64,000 bases of DNA from Roseovarius confluentis (GCF_002917925.1 NZ_PPFE01000006.1:62001-126000); one strand, 5' to 3'. Shown: positions 27,347 to 36,565, counted from the first letter of the stretch. Notes: a model not told the origin generated them from the sequence alone. A program made the numbers and translations.

Positions 27347-27925
27347 TCAGAAAGGCGGACGCAGGACCGCGTGCAGGTAGGTGCGGGTTTCGCCCATCAT
27401 CTCTTCGGCCAGCGACAGGGCCGTGGGCCAGGGCGGGTCGAGCGTGGCCTCGACCTCGCCGATATCGAAGGTCAGCGTGGCCTCGTGCCGGCGGGCCAGG
27501 CGCTGCATCCGCTCGTTCTCGGGCAGGCACATCATGTAAAGTGAGCGCACGCCCCGGTTTTGCGCCGCGGCCAGCATTCGCACGAAGAGCGCGTCGCCAA
27601 TGCCCTCGTGCTGCCAGTCGGGGTCGACGCTGAGCGCGATCTCGGCCCGCACCGGCCAACTGTTCAGCAACATCCGCAGCTCGCCCACGCCGTGCAGATC
27701 CCCATCGACGAAGGCGCCGTGAACGACACTGTCGAGGCTCAGGATGGAGTCGGCGTAGTCGGTGACGTAGTCTTCGGTCACACTGGCGCCGAAGCGCAGG
27801 CGCCGCATTTCCGGGTCGAGCCGGGCAAAATGGGCCAGCAAAGCAGCCTTGTCCGCCGGCCAGAGACGGCGAATGTCCGGTCTTATCAGGATCTTGTCAC
27901 GATTGATATCGGCATTCATGGTCAT
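27347..27925 (-). CDS. GNAT-family N-acetyltransferase
   Basis: 192 residues. The GNAT core reads VGELRMLLNSWPVRAEIALSV, then DPDWQHEGIGDALFVRMLAAA (acetyl-CoA loop, Q/R-x-x-G-x-G/A pattern as HEGIGDAL) and GVRSLYMMCLPENERMQRLARR. This resembles the GNAT domains of Pat-type protein acetyltransferases, without the acyl-CoA synthetase part. Substrate unknown. The ATG at 27925 has AAGGAG 5-6 bases upstream. A perfect hairpin at 27981-27997 lies in its upstream region. Confidence 0.8.
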   Translation of the reverse strand: MTMNADINRDKILIRPDIRRLWPADKAALLAHFARLDPEMRRLRFGASVTEDYVTDYADSILSLDSVVHGAFVDGDLHGVGELRMLLNSWPVRAEIALSVDPDWQHEGIGDALFVRMLAAAQNRGVRSLYMMCLPENERMQRLARRHEATLTFDIGEVEATLDPPWPTALSLAEEMMGETRTYLHAVLRPPF

Positions 27926-27980
27926 GGACTCCTTGGCGCGGGCCATTCCGCGCAGAGGTGCCCTCCCTGACGCCAAGATA

Positions 27981-27997
27981 ATGCCGCAGCGCGGCAT
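27981..27997. promoter_or_regulatory. Small perfect palindrome upstream of the GNAT gene
   Basis: ATGCCGC-AGC-GCGGCAT followed by TTTTCC on the + strand. No + strand gene ends here, so it is either an operator for the minus-strand GNAT gene (start 27925) or a 3' hairpin for the upstream deacetylase gene (stop 28055). Confidence 0.35.
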
Positions 27998-28054
27998 TTT
28001 CCATGAGTTTTCGATGAAACGGTTAACTTACGTTACGGCAGGGCGCCGTCCCGC

Positions 28055-28981
28055 TCAGCCACCGGCGCGGATCAGCTCATCCAGATGCACCGCCCCGCTG
28101 GCGGCCAGCGCGCGCAGATCATAGCCGCCTTCGAGGCTTGAGACCACGCGCCCGTCGCACTGCTCCGCCGCTATTTCGCACAGGCGGCGGGTGACCCAGG
28201 CGAAATCGTCCTCGCGCAGGTTCAGGTTGGCCAGCGGGTCGTCGGCATGGGCATCGAACCCCGCCGAGATCAGGATCAGTTCCGGCTTGAACTCTTCCAG
28301 CCGGGGAAAGACCTGGCCTTCGTATTCCTGCCGGAACCCCTGCCCGGCCGTGCCCGGTGCCAGCGGCACGTTCAGCACGTTGTTGTGATCGCCGGTTTCG
28401 TGCGCCCCGCCCGAGCCGGGCCAGAGCGGCATCTGGTGGGATGAGATGAAAAGCGCGCGCGCCTCACCGCGGAGAAGGTCCTGCGAGCCGTTGCCGTGAT
28501 GCACGTCGAAATCCACCACCGCGACGCGGGACAATCCGTGCCGTTCCAGCGCGTGTTTCGCGGCAATCGCCACCGTGCCAAAGAGGCAAAAACCCATCGG
28601 CGTCGCCGTCTCGGCGTGGTGGCCCGGCGGGCGCATGGCGACGAAGGCATTGCCGACCTCGCCCGCCATCACCTTGTCCACGGCCAGCATCGCGCCGCCC
28701 ACGGCCCGCGACGCGCAGTTATACGACCCGGGGGACAGCCAGGTGTCGCCATCCAGCTGGTTGAACCCCTGCGCCGGGATCGCCTCGCGGATCATCGTCA
28801 CGTAATCCTGCGGATGACACAGCGTCAGGTCGGCGTCCTCGGCCAGCGGCGCCTCGGCGCGCACAACGTCCTTGCCCTCGAGCGCGGGCCACAGGTGTTC
28901 CAGCCGTGCCACGCGTTCAGGATGACCGTCGGGCGTAACGTGGTTCAGGCCATCCTCGTGGGTGACTAGTAGGGTGGACAT
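28055..28981 (-). CDS. Histone-deacetylase-family hydrolase (acetylpolyamine/acetoin-type)
   Basis: 308 residues. Zinc-site and catalytic motifs are present: MRPPGHHAE (His-His dyad), VVDFDVHHGNGSQD (Asp and His ligands) and SAGFDAHADDPL (Asp ligand). Bacterial members deacetylate acetylpolyamines or other N-acetylated small molecules, or protein lysines; which applies is not visible. The ATG at 28981 follows AGGAGGAG by 8 bases. It lies 129 bases upstream of the GNAT gene on the same strand, so an acetylation/deacetylation pair is possible. Divergent from the MscS gene. Confidence 0.88.
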   Translation of the reverse strand: MSTLLVTHEDGLNHVTPDGHPERVARLEHLWPALEGKDVVRAEAPLAEDADLTLCHPQDYVTMIREAIPAQGFNQLDGDTWLSPGSYNCASRAVGGAMLAVDKVMAGEVGNAFVAMRPPGHHAETATPMGFCLFGTVAIAAKHALERHGLSRVAVVDFDVHHGNGSQDLLRGEARALFISSHQMPLWPGSGGAHETGDHNNVLNVPLAPGTAGQGFRQEYEGQVFPRLEEFKPELILISAGFDAHADDPLANLNLREDDFAWVTRRLCEIAAEQCDGRVVSSLEGGYDLRALAASGAVHLDELIRAGG

Positions 28982-29117
28982 GGGCGCGGCTCCTCCTGTG
29001 CAATGCCTTGTCACGGCGGCGAAGGGTCGCCACCGCGCAGGTGCCACAACTTAAAGACCATGCGCCGACTGTCCAGCGCGACTTGTCCACAAGCAGCGGG
29101 CGTGTAAACTTGAGCTT

Positions 29118-30572
29118 ATGGAAGAGGATGCCACAAGCGCCCCGACCGGCGAGGAGGCCGGGATGAGCTCGCCCGCCGAGGCGACGCCGGACGTTGCCAA
29201 CGACGCGATCGAGCAGGCGCAGACCATCGCCATCGGGCTGTGGGAACAGGCGCAACTGTTCATCGTCGGACTGCTGAGGCCCTGGAGCCTTTACCAGGTC
29301 GGCATCATTCTGGGACTGTGGGTTGCCGCGACGATCCTGGCACGTGTCTTCGGCCCGCATTTGCACAACTGGATGCGCACGCGCGAAGGCTGGCCCAAGT
29401 GGCGCATGCGCTTTCTGGTGATGATGCACAGGCGGCTGCGGCTGATCTTCATGGTTCTGCTGATCTGGCCGGTCTACTGGGTCATGCAGGAGATGACCTG
29501 GCCCAGCCGGTCCTACCTGATCGGCGTGATGGCGAGCCTTGCCACGGCGTGGCTGTTCATTGCGATCATCACGCGCCTGATCGGCAACGCCTTTCTGCGC
29601 GGCATGGTGCGCTATGCCGCCTGGACATGGGTCACCCTGTCGATCATCGGGCTGACCGACGAGACGATCCAGGTTCTGGACAGTGCGGCGGTCAACGTGG
29701 GCGAGATGCGCCTGTCGGTCTGGCTGGTGCTTCAGGCCATCGCGATGATCGCGCTCCTGATGTTCCTGGCGCGGTTCGTCTCGACCACCTCGGCCTCGCG
29801 CATCCGGTCGAACAAGGACATCTCGCCGTCGATGCAGGTGCTGGCGGTGAAGGTCATCCAGATCCTGCTCTACGGTGCGGCGTTCTTCATCGGGCTGCGG
29901 GCCGTCGGGGTGGACCTGACCGGCCTCGCGGTGCTGTCGGGTGCGATCGGTGTCGGTCTTGGTTTTGGCCTGCAGAAGGTGGTGTCGAACCTTGTGTCAG
30001 GGGTGATCATCCTGCTGGACAAGTCGATCAAGCCGGGTGACGTGATCAGCCTGGGCGAGACCTTCGGCTGGATCAATTCGCTGGGCGCCCGCTATATCTC
30101 GATCACCACGCGGGACGGCAAGGAGTACCTCATTCCGAACGAGGACCTGATCACCGGCCAGGTGGTCAACTGGTCGCATTCCAACGAATTCGTGCGGCTG
30201 GATATCTATTTCGGCACCGCCTATGGCGATGACCCGCACCTGGTGCGCAAGGTGGCCATCGACGCCGCCAAGGCGGTGGAGCGCGTGCTGGCCTTCAAGG
30301 CGCCGGTCTGCCACATCGTGGGCTTCGGCGACAGCAGCGTGGATTACATCCTGCGCTTCTGGATCAGCGACCCGACCGCGGGCCTGACGAACATCCGCGG
30401 CAATGTCTACCTGGCGCTGTGGGACGCATTCCAGGAACACGGCATTTCCATTCCCTTCCCGCAGCGCGAGGTCACCGTGCTGGAAGGCTCGGAGCTGGGT
30501 ACGCGGACGCTGGACCGGGGCGACCCGGGCAAAGCGCCGCAGGGCGGGGCGGCAGAGGAACACGGCCCCTGA
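29118..30572 (+). CDS. MscS-family mechanosensitive ion channel
   Basis: 484 residues. After a hydrophilic N terminus there are several transmembrane segments (about residues 60-240), then the pore helix TGLAVLSGAIGVGLGFGLQKVVSNLVSGVIILLD, which is the MscS TM3 signature with Gly/Ala packing, and the beta domain RDGKEYLIPNEDLITGQVVNWS. The cytoplasmic C domain ends near FPQREVTVLEG. The channel releases solutes on hypo-osmotic shock. The N terminus is longer than E. coli MscS (286 residues), as in MscK/YbdG-like forms. No strong ribosome site precedes ATG 29118. Confidence 0.9.
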   Translation: MEEDATSAPTGEEAGMSSPAEATPDVANDAIEQAQTIAIGLWEQAQLFIVGLLRPWSLYQVGIILGLWVAATILARVFGPHLHNWMRTREGWPKWRMRFLVMMHRRLRLIFMVLLIWPVYWVMQEMTWPSRSYLIGVMASLATAWLFIAIITRLIGNAFLRGMVRYAAWTWVTLSIIGLTDETIQVLDSAAVNVGEMRLSVWLVLQAIAMIALLMFLARFVSTTSASRIRSNKDISPSMQVLAVKVIQILLYGAAFFIGLRAVGVDLTGLAVLSGAIGVGLGFGLQKVVSNLVSGVIILLDKSIKPGDVISLGETFGWINSLGARYISITTRDGKEYLIPNEDLITGQVVNWSHSNEFVRLDIYFGTAYGDDPHLVRKVAIDAAKAVERVLAFKAPVCHIVGFGDSSVDYILRFWISDPTAGLTNIRGNVYLALWDAFQEHGISIPFPQREVTVLEGSELGTRTLDRGDPGKAPQGGAAEEHGP

Positions 30573-30605
30573 TCGCGGCGTTGGCTGGCGAAAAGGAGTA
30601 TTCGC

Positions 30606-31274
30606 ATGGCCCATACACTGACCCTGCAATCACAGGAGAGCGTCACCCACGACACGCATCGCTACGTGTTCGACCGTCCCGAAGGCTTTGATTTCAAGCC
30701 CGGGCAGGCCGCCGAACTGGCGATTTGCCGCGACGGCTGGAAGGACGAGGGGCGTCCTTTCACCTTCACCTCGCTGCCCGCGGACAAACACCTGGAGTTC
30801 ACGATCAAGAGCTATCCGTCGCATGACGGCGTGACCGAGCAGTTGCCCGGGCTGAAGCCGGGCGAGGAGGTCACGCTGGACGGTCCCTTTGGTGCGATCA
30901 CCGACGAAGGTGCGGGCCTGTTCCTGGCCGCGGGCGCCGGGGTCACGCCCTTCATCGCGATCCTGCGCAAGCGGGCGAAAGAGGGCGACCTGGACGGCTG
31001 CCAGTTGATCTTTTCCAACGAGACCGAGGGCGACATCATCCTGCGCGAGGAATGGGCGCGGATGCAGGGCCTGAAGGTCGATCATGTCCTGTCCGAGGAA
31101 GACGTGCCGGACCTGCATTACGGCAAGGTCGACAAGACGTTCCTCGAACGCCACGCGAAGCTGTCCGGGCAGGTCTATATCTGCGGGCCGCAAGGCTATG
31201 TCGACGCGATGCGCGACGCGGTGAAGGCACTGGGCGTTCCGGGCGACCGCATTCATACCGAGGACGGCTGGTAA
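30606..31274 (+). CDS. Ferredoxin-NADP reductase-family flavoprotein (flavodoxin reductase-like)
   Basis: 222 residues. The FAD-binding motif is GRPFTFTS (RxYS/T-type, about 55-62), the nucleotide-binding motif GAGVTPFIAILRK (about 114-126) and the C-terminal CGPQGYVDAM typical of FNR-like domains. No iron-sulfur domain is attached, so it would pass electrons between NAD(P)H and a separate partner. It lies 33 bases after mscS with AAAAGGAG upstream; probably co-transcribed. Partner unknown. Confidence 0.85.
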   Translation: MAHTLTLQSQESVTHDTHRYVFDRPEGFDFKPGQAAELAICRDGWKDEGRPFTFTSLPADKHLEFTIKSYPSHDGVTEQLPGLKPGEEVTLDGPFGAITDEGAGLFLAAGAGVTPFIAILRKRAKEGDLDGCQLIFSNETEGDIILREEWARMQGLKVDHVLSEEDVPDLHYGKVDKTFLERHAKLSGQVYICGPQGYVDAMRDAVKALGVPGDRIHTEDGW

Positions 31275-31371
31275 GCGGTCTTTCCGGTGCGGTCAGACAC
31301 AGGCCGCGCCGGAATAGCGGCGCTTTTCGAGGCAGCAGCGGACAAGAGCCGCCGATTGGCGAAAGCCTTCA

Positions 31372-31400
31372 TTGAATTGTGACAGACGGGTTGCTATTTT
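31372..31400 (+). promoter_or_regulatory. Candidate sigma-70-type promoter for rsfS-rlmH
   Basis: TTGAAT at 31372-31377 and TATTTT at 31395-31400 are spaced by 17 bases, with about 40 bases to the AAGGAGG site at 31441. It lies in the 229 bp spacer after the reductase gene. Confidence 0.4.
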
Positions 31401-31440
31401 GGAACCATGCCCGGCACCGGGGCGGATCGGTGCGTAGTAG

Positions 31441-31507
31441 AAGGAGGACAATGTCCTGTCTCTTACAATCGACGCGGCCCCTGCCGCTGAACGGGGCGCA
31501 GCCTTGA
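31441..31507 (+). promoter_or_regulatory. Strong ribosome site and 18-codon leader frame before rsfS
   Basis: AAGGAGG (31441-31447) is followed three bases later by ATG 31451, which opens MSCLLQSTRPLPLNGAQP ending in TGA at 31505-31507, overlapping TTG 31504. The same ribosome site is 8 bases before an in-frame CTG (31456) that would extend RsfS by 16 residues. Either a coupled leader peptide or a non-ATG rsfS start is indicated. Confidence 0.45.
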
Positions 31508-31875
31508 GCGCGTCCGACATGGCGACAAGCAGTGACGCACAGCTTGCGCGCATCCTTTCCGCACTCGAAGAAGACAAGGCCGAAGAGATCGTGCAGATCG
31601 ACCTTCGCGGCAAATCCGCGATCGGCGATTACATGATCATCTGCTCGGGCCGGTCCTCGCGCCAGGTGACGGCCATTGCCGAAAAGCTTTCGGAGCGGCT
31701 GAAATCCGAGATGGGCGTGCTGACCAAGGTCGAGGGCAAGGACGCGGGCGACTGGGTGCTGATCGACACGGGCGACGTGATCGTCCATGTGTTCCGCCCC
31801 GAAGTGCGCGAGTTCTACCAGCTTGAGAAGATGTGGCTGCAAGGCCACGAGGCTACCCAGGCCGCCAAGAGCTGA
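31504..31875 (+). CDS. rsfS: Ribosomal silencing factor RsfS
   Basis: About 123 residues from TTG 31504. The family core is LEEDKAEEIVQIDLRGKSAIGDYMIICSG followed by SSRQVTAIAEKLSERLK and DWVLIDTGDVIVHVFRPEVREFYQLEKMW. RsfS binds uL14 and blocks subunit joining when nutrients are scarce. The start is uncertain: TTG 31504, ATG 31519, or CTG 31456, the last having the only strong ribosome site (AAGGAGG). rlmH begins directly after the stop, the usual order rsfS-rlmH. Confidence 0.9.
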   Translation: MSASDMATSSDAQLARILSALEEDKAEEIVQIDLRGKSAIGDYMIICSGRSSRQVTAIAEKLSERLKSEMGVLTKVEGKDAGDWVLIDTGDVIVHVFRPEVREFYQLEKMWLQGHEATQAAKS

Positions 31876-32346
31876 ATGCGTGTCCATATCTGCGCGGTGG
31901 GCCGGATGAAACCCGGCCCGGAACGTGCTTTGCTCGACGATTACATGTCCCGCTTCGACCGGACCGGGCGCGCCCTTGGGCTTGGCCCGGCGCAGATGCA
32001 CGAGGTCGAGGACCGCAAGGGCGGCGGGATGGACGCCGAGGCGCAATTGCTTGACCGCGCCTTGCCCAAGGGGGCCGTCATCGTGGCACTGGACGAGCGT
32101 GGCAAGCTGCTCTCTTCCCCCGACTTTTCCGACAAGCTGGCCGGCTGGCGCGACACGGGGCGCGGCGACGTGGCCTTCGTGATCGGCGGCGCCGACGGGA
32201 TCGCGCCCGCGCTGCGGGACCGGGCGGAGTTCAGGCTTTCCTTCGGCAAGATGGTCTGGCCACACATGCTGGCCCGCGTGATGCTGTCCGAACAGCTTTA
32301 CCGCGCCGCCTCGATCCTGGCAGGCGCGCCCTATCATCGGGCGTGA
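31876..32346 (+). CDS. rlmH: 23S rRNA (pseudouridine1915-N3)-methyltransferase
   Basis: 156 residues, the normal length of this SPOUT methyltransferase. MRVHICAVGRMK at the N terminus and FVIGGADGIAP plus FGKMVWPHMLARVMLSEQLYRA at the C-terminal trefoil knot are diagnostic. It methylates pseudouridine 1915 in helix 69 of 23S rRNA on the assembled ribosome. It starts directly after the rsfS stop, so it depends on coupled translation. Confidence 0.95.
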   Translation: MRVHICAVGRMKPGPERALLDDYMSRFDRTGRALGLGPAQMHEVEDRKGGGMDAEAQLLDRALPKGAVIVALDERGKLLSSPDFSDKLAGWRDTGRGDVAFVIGGADGIAPALRDRAEFRLSFGKMVWPHMLARVMLSEQLYRAASILAGAPYHRA

Positions 32347-32501
32347 TCCGACGGAGTGGCTGCGCCACGCTGTGTTGGTTCGATGAGGGGCGCTGCCCCT
32401 CAAACTCCCCGGGATATTTCCGGGCAGAGGAAGCGGGCAAGAAAGCGGTTCACGACCCGGTTCAGACGGGTTAGAAGCGGCCAAGGATTCAGGAGGCAGG
32501 A

Positions 32502-34019
32502 TTGAGCGCGCCAAGACCGGTAGTTCTGTGTATTCTCGACGGTTGGGGGCTGAGCGAGGAGCGGGAGGCGAACGCGCCCGCGCTGGCCGCGACGCCGCAT
32601 TTCGACCGGCTGATGGAAACCTGTCCGAATGCCACGCTGATCACGCATGGCCATGATGTCGGCCTGCCCGAGGGGCAGATGGGCAATTCCGAGGTCGGGC
32701 ACCTGAATATCGGGGCCGGTCGCGTGATCGAAATGGATCTGCGGCGCATCGACCGTGCGATCGAGACCGGCACCTTCGGTGTGCTGCCCGGCTTCGTTCG
32801 TTTTGCCGACAAGGTCGAGGCCGCGGGCGGTACCGCGCACCTGCTGGGCGTGCTGTCGGATGGCGGCGTGCACAGCCATATCGGGCACATGATCGCCGCC
32901 GCCAACGCGCTGACCGCGCGCGGCGTGCCGGTCGCCATTCACGCCTTTACCGACGGGCGCGACGTGGCACCGACCTCGGCCAAGGTGTATCTCGAAGCCC
33001 TGCGCGCGGCGCTGCCCATGGGCGCTGTCATCGCCACCGTTTCGGGCCGGTATTACGCGATGGACCGCGACAATCGCTGGGACCGTGTGCAACTGGCCTA
33101 CGAGGCGCTGGCACGTGGCGAAGGCTACACCGCCGAGACCGCCGCAACCGGCATCGACGACGCCTATGCCAAGGGCCGTACCGACGAGTTCATCAAGCCG
33201 CGCGTGCTGGGCGATTACCAGGGCATGAAGGACGGCGACGGCCTTTTGTGCCTGAACTTCCGCGCCGACCGGGCGCGCGAGATCCTGGCCGCCTTCGCCG
33301 ACCCGGAGTTCGACGATTTCGAGACCGGCCAGCGCCCGGCCTTTTCGGCCGTGAGCGGGTTTACCGAGTATTCGCGCCGCCACAGCGCCTACATGGATTC
33401 CATCTTTCCCGACGAGCAGCCGGTCAACACGCTGAGCGCGTGGCTGGCACAGCATGGCAAGCGACAGTTCCACACCGCCGAGACCGAGAAATACCCGCAC
33501 GTCACCTTCTTCCTGGCCGGCGGGCGCGAGACGCCCGAGGACGGCGAGGCGCGGTACATGGCCGCCTCGCCCAAGGTGGCCACATATGACCTGCAACCCG
33601 AGATGTCGGCGGAGGAGGTGACCGATCACCTGGTGGATGCCATTGCCGAAGGGTATGATTTCATCGTGGTGAACTACGCCAATCCCGACATGGTCGGCCA
33701 CACCGGCGATCTGGGCGCCGCGATCCGCGCCTGCGAAGCGGTCGATGCGGGGCTGGGCCGTGTGCTGGAGGCGCTGGACGATGCGGGCGGCGCCATCATC
33801 GTCACCGCCGATCACGGCAACTGCGAAACCATGGTGGACCCGGTGACCGGCGGCCCGCATACCGCGCACACCACCAATCCGGTGCCGGTGATCCTCAAGG
33901 GTGGGCCCGAGGGCGCGCGCCTGCGCGACGGGCGGCTGGCCGATCTCGCGCCGACGGTGCTGGAGCTGATGGAGCTGCCGCAACCGGACGAGATGACCGG
34001 CAAGAGCCTGCTGAAATGA
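32502..34019 (+). CDS. gpmI: 2,3-bisphosphoglycerate-independent phosphoglycerate mutase
   Basis: 505 residues. VVLCILDGWGLSE (Asp13 metal ligand), MGNSEVGHLNIGAGR (Ser63 nucleophile) and IIVTADHGNCETM (metal ligands) define the alkaline-phosphatase-fold enzyme. It interconverts 3- and 2-phosphoglycerate with two Mn ions. The start is TTG at 32502, supported by AGGAGG at 32491-32496 five bases upstream; no ATG is near. The upstream spacer has a GAGGGGC-GC-TGCCCCTC hairpin. Its stop overlaps the envC start (ATGA). Confidence 0.95.
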   Translation: MSAPRPVVLCILDGWGLSEEREANAPALAATPHFDRLMETCPNATLITHGHDVGLPEGQMGNSEVGHLNIGAGRVIEMDLRRIDRAIETGTFGVLPGFVRFADKVEAAGGTAHLLGVLSDGGVHSHIGHMIAAANALTARGVPVAIHAFTDGRDVAPTSAKVYLEALRAALPMGAVIATVSGRYYAMDRDNRWDRVQLAYEALARGEGYTAETAATGIDDAYAKGRTDEFIKPRVLGDYQGMKDGDGLLCLNFRADRAREILAAFADPEFDDFETGQRPAFSAVSGFTEYSRRHSAYMDSIFPDEQPVNTLSAWLAQHGKRQFHTAETEKYPHVTFFLAGGRETPEDGEARYMAASPKVATYDLQPEMSAEEVTDHLVDAIAEGYDFIVVNYANPDMVGHTGDLGAAIRACEAVDAGLGRVLEALDDAGGAIIVTADHGNCETMVDPVTGGPHTAHTTNPVPVILKGGPEGARLRDGRLADLAPTVLELMELPQPDEMTGKSLLK

Positions 34020-35143
34020 TCCGCGCGGCGCTTCTTTCACTGGCACTTGTCGCCGCCGCGCCCGCCACGGCACAGGACCCCGGCGCCGAGGCGCGGGCCG
34101 CGTCGGACCGCCTGAACCGCGCCGCCGCCTTGATGGAAGCGGCCGAGGGCGCGGCCAACCGCGTGAAGGCGCTGACCGAGGTGGTGGGCGCCTACGAGGA
34201 CGGGCTCGAAGCGATGCGCGAGGGCCTGCGCCGCGCCGCCATCCAGGAGGAGACCCTGACGCGCCGCCTGCAATCGCGCGAGGACGAGATCGCCAGCCTG
34301 CTGGGCGTGTTGCAGAGCATGGCGCAGTCAGAGGGGCCGGTTCTGCTGTTGCATCCCTCCGGCCCGATCGGCACGGCGCGGTCCGGCATGATCATATCCG
34401 ACGTGACACCGGCGCTGGAAACCCGCGCCGCCGCGCTGCGGGCGGAACTGGAGGAAGTCACCGTTCTGCGCACCCTGCAGGAAAGCGCGCTCGATACCCT
34501 GCGCGACGGGCTGAAGGGCGCACAGGACGCCCGCACCGCGCTGAGCCAGGCGATTGCCGACCGCACCGACCTGCCCCGCCGCTTTACCGAGGATCCGGTC
34601 AGGACCGCGCTGCTGGTGGCCTCGACCGAAACGCTGGAGGGGTTTGCCAGCGGGCTGAGCCAGATCGCGGTGGACGAAGTGGCCGGATCGCTGCCCGGGA
34701 TCGACGCGCGCAAGGGCAGCCTGCGCCTGCCGGTCGAGGGCCGCATCCTGCGCCGCGCCGGAGAGGCCGACGCCGCCGGGATCGTCCGGCCCGGCATCGT
34801 CATGGCCACCCGGCCCCGCGCGCTGGTGACGACGCCCGTGCCCGCCACGCTGCGCTATCGCGGGGAACTTCTCGATTACGGCAACGTGGTGATCCTCGAG
34901 CCTCAGGCGGGCCTTTTGCTTGTCATCGCGGGGCTCGACGTGGTCTACGGTGACATCGGCGAGGTTCTACCGGGAAACAGCCCTGTCGGGATGATGGGCG
35001 GCGACGGGCGTGACACTAACGCGCTGTTGATCGAGAATGGCAAAGATGCGGGTGCGTCCCGAACCCAAACACTTTATATAGAAGTGCGAGAAGACAACGA
35101 ACCCGTCGATCCGGAGACCTGGTTCCAGACAAGCGAAGGATGA
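34016..35143 (+). CDS. envC: Murein hydrolase activator EnvC-like protein (degenerate LytM/M23)
   Basis: 375 residues with signal peptide (MIRAALLSLALVAAAPATAQ), a coiled-coil rich in Ala, Glu and Arg (about 25-200), and a C-terminal LytM-like domain (about 240-345: LRLPVEGRILRRAGEAD, YGNVVILEPQAGLLLVIAGL). The zinc ligands of active M23 peptidases (HxxxD and HxH) are absent, as in EnvC, which activates amidases at the septum instead of cutting peptidoglycan. ATGA overlaps join it to gpmI before and ctpA after. Confidence 0.87.
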   Translation: MIRAALLSLALVAAAPATAQDPGAEARAASDRLNRAAALMEAAEGAANRVKALTEVVGAYEDGLEAMREGLRRAAIQEETLTRRLQSREDEIASLLGVLQSMAQSEGPVLLLHPSGPIGTARSGMIISDVTPALETRAAALRAELEEVTVLRTLQESALDTLRDGLKGAQDARTALSQAIADRTDLPRRFTEDPVRTALLVASTETLEGFASGLSQIAVDEVAGSLPGIDARKGSLRLPVEGRILRRAGEADAAGIVRPGIVMATRPRALVTTPVPATLRYRGELLDYGNVVILEPQAGLLLVIAGLDVVYGDIGEVLPGNSPVGMMGGDGRDTNALLIENGKDAGASRTQTLYIEVREDNEPVDPETWFQTSEG

Positions 35144-36498
35144 GCAACCCGATGAAGAAGTTTCTGATCGCCGCCCTCGTCGGCAGCCTGGCCGGCGCCG
35201 TGGTGACGACGCAAGTCGCGGCACCCCTGCTGGCGCAGGAAGCGGCCAAGACCACGAATGTCTACGAACAGCTTGATCTCTTTGGCGATATTTTCGAGCG
35301 CATCCGCTCGCAATATGTCGAGGAAGTGGACGAAAGCGAGCTGATCGAGGCGGCCATCAACGGCATGCTGACCTCGCTCGACCCGCATTCCAGCTACCTC
35401 AGCCCCGATGATGCCGCCGACATGCGCGTCCAGACCCGCGGCGAGTTCGGCGGGCTTGGCATCGAGGTGACCCAGGAAGACGGATTCGTGAAGGTGGTGT
35501 CACCCATCGACGGCACCCCGGCGGAAACCGCCGGTATCGAGGCCGGCGATTTCATCACGCATGTGGACAGCGAAAGCGTGCTGGGCCTGACCCTGGACGA
35601 AGCCGTGGAAATGATGCGCGGCCCGGTGGGCAGCGAGATCGTGATTACCGTGGTGCGCGAGGGCGAGGCGGAACCGTTCGACGTGTCCATCGTGCGCGAC
35701 ACGATCAAGCTGACCGCCGTGCGGGTGCGGACCGAGCAGCAGAGCGTCGTTCTGCGGGTCACCACCTTCAACGATCAGACCTTCCGCAACCTTGAAAGCG
35801 GGCTGGCCGAACAGATCGAGGAAGCCGGCGGCATCGACAATATCAGCGGCATCGTTCTGGACCTGCGCAACAACCCCGGCGGCCTGCTGAACCAGGCGAT
35901 CCAGGTATCGGACGCGTTCCTGGAGAAGGGCGAGATCGTCAGCACCCGTGGCCGCGCGCCCGAGGATGGCGAGCGGTTCAATGCCAAACCGGGCGATCTG
36001 GCCGAGGGCAAGCCCATCGTGGTGCTGATCAACGGCGGTTCGGCCTCGGCGTCGGAAATCGTTGCCGGCGCGCTGCAGGACCATCGCCGCGCCATCGTCG
36101 TCGGCACCAAGAGCTTCGGCAAGGGCTCGGTTCAGACCGTGATGCCCCTGCGCGGCGACGGCGCGATGCGCCTGACCACGGCGCGGTACTACACGCCGTC
36201 GGGCCGCTCGATCCAAGCGCTCGGCGTCAGTCCGGACATCGTGGTGGAACAGCCCCGCCGTGCCGAGGAGACCGAAGAGGAAGAAGAGGATGGCGCGGCC
36301 AACCGCTTCGACCGCTCCGAGGCCGATTTGCGCGGGCGGCTGGACAATGACAGCCTGAGCGAGGACGAGGTCCGCCAGATCGAGGAAGACCGCGAGAAGG
36401 CCGAGGAAGCCGCCAAGCTGCGCGAGGAAGACTACCAGCTGGCCTATGCCATCGACATCCTCAAGGGCCTGACGGCGCTGGGTCCGCAATACGAGTGA
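35140..36498 (+). CDS. ctpA: Carboxy-terminal processing protease (S41)
   Basis: 452 residues. An N-terminal signal or anchor (FLIAALVGSLAGAVVTTQVAA) is followed by a PDZ domain (about 100-185: FGGLGIEVTQEDGFVKVVSP) and the S41 protease core. GGSASASEIVAGALQDH holds the catalytic Ser (about 303) and GTKSFGKGSVQT the Lys (about 328). The acidic tail (EETEEEEEDG) precedes a coiled helix. It cleaves periplasmic proteins, often peptidoglycan hydrolases, with an adaptor. The start overlaps the envC stop; a terminator follows at 36522. Confidence 0.93.
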   Translation: MSNPMKKFLIAALVGSLAGAVVTTQVAAPLLAQEAAKTTNVYEQLDLFGDIFERIRSQYVEEVDESELIEAAINGMLTSLDPHSSYLSPDDAADMRVQTRGEFGGLGIEVTQEDGFVKVVSPIDGTPAETAGIEAGDFITHVDSESVLGLTLDEAVEMMRGPVGSEIVITVVREGEAEPFDVSIVRDTIKLTAVRVRTEQQSVVLRVTTFNDQTFRNLESGLAEQIEEAGGIDNISGIVLDLRNNPGGLLNQAIQVSDAFLEKGEIVSTRGRAPEDGERFNAKPGDLAEGKPIVVLINGGSASASEIVAGALQDHRRAIVVGTKSFGKGSVQTVMPLRGDGAMRLTTARYYTPSGRSIQALGVSPDIVVEQPRRAEETEEEEEDGAANRFDRSEADLRGRLDNDSLSEDEVRQIEEDREKAEEAAKLREEDYQLAYAIDILKGLTALGPQYE

Positions 36499-36521
36499 GC
36501 CGGTTGGGCATGACTTTGATG

Positions 36522-36550
36522 AACGGGCGGGATGGTTCCCGCCCGTTTTT
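36522..36550 (+). terminator. Rho-independent terminator of gpmI-envC-ctpA
   Basis: An 11 bp stem (AACGGGCGGGA, 522-532; TCCCGCCCGTT, 537-547 of this kilobase) with loop TGGT runs into a T tract. It lies 24 bases after the ctpA stop. Confidence 0.9.
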
Positions 36551-36565
36551 GGTATATACTGCATC

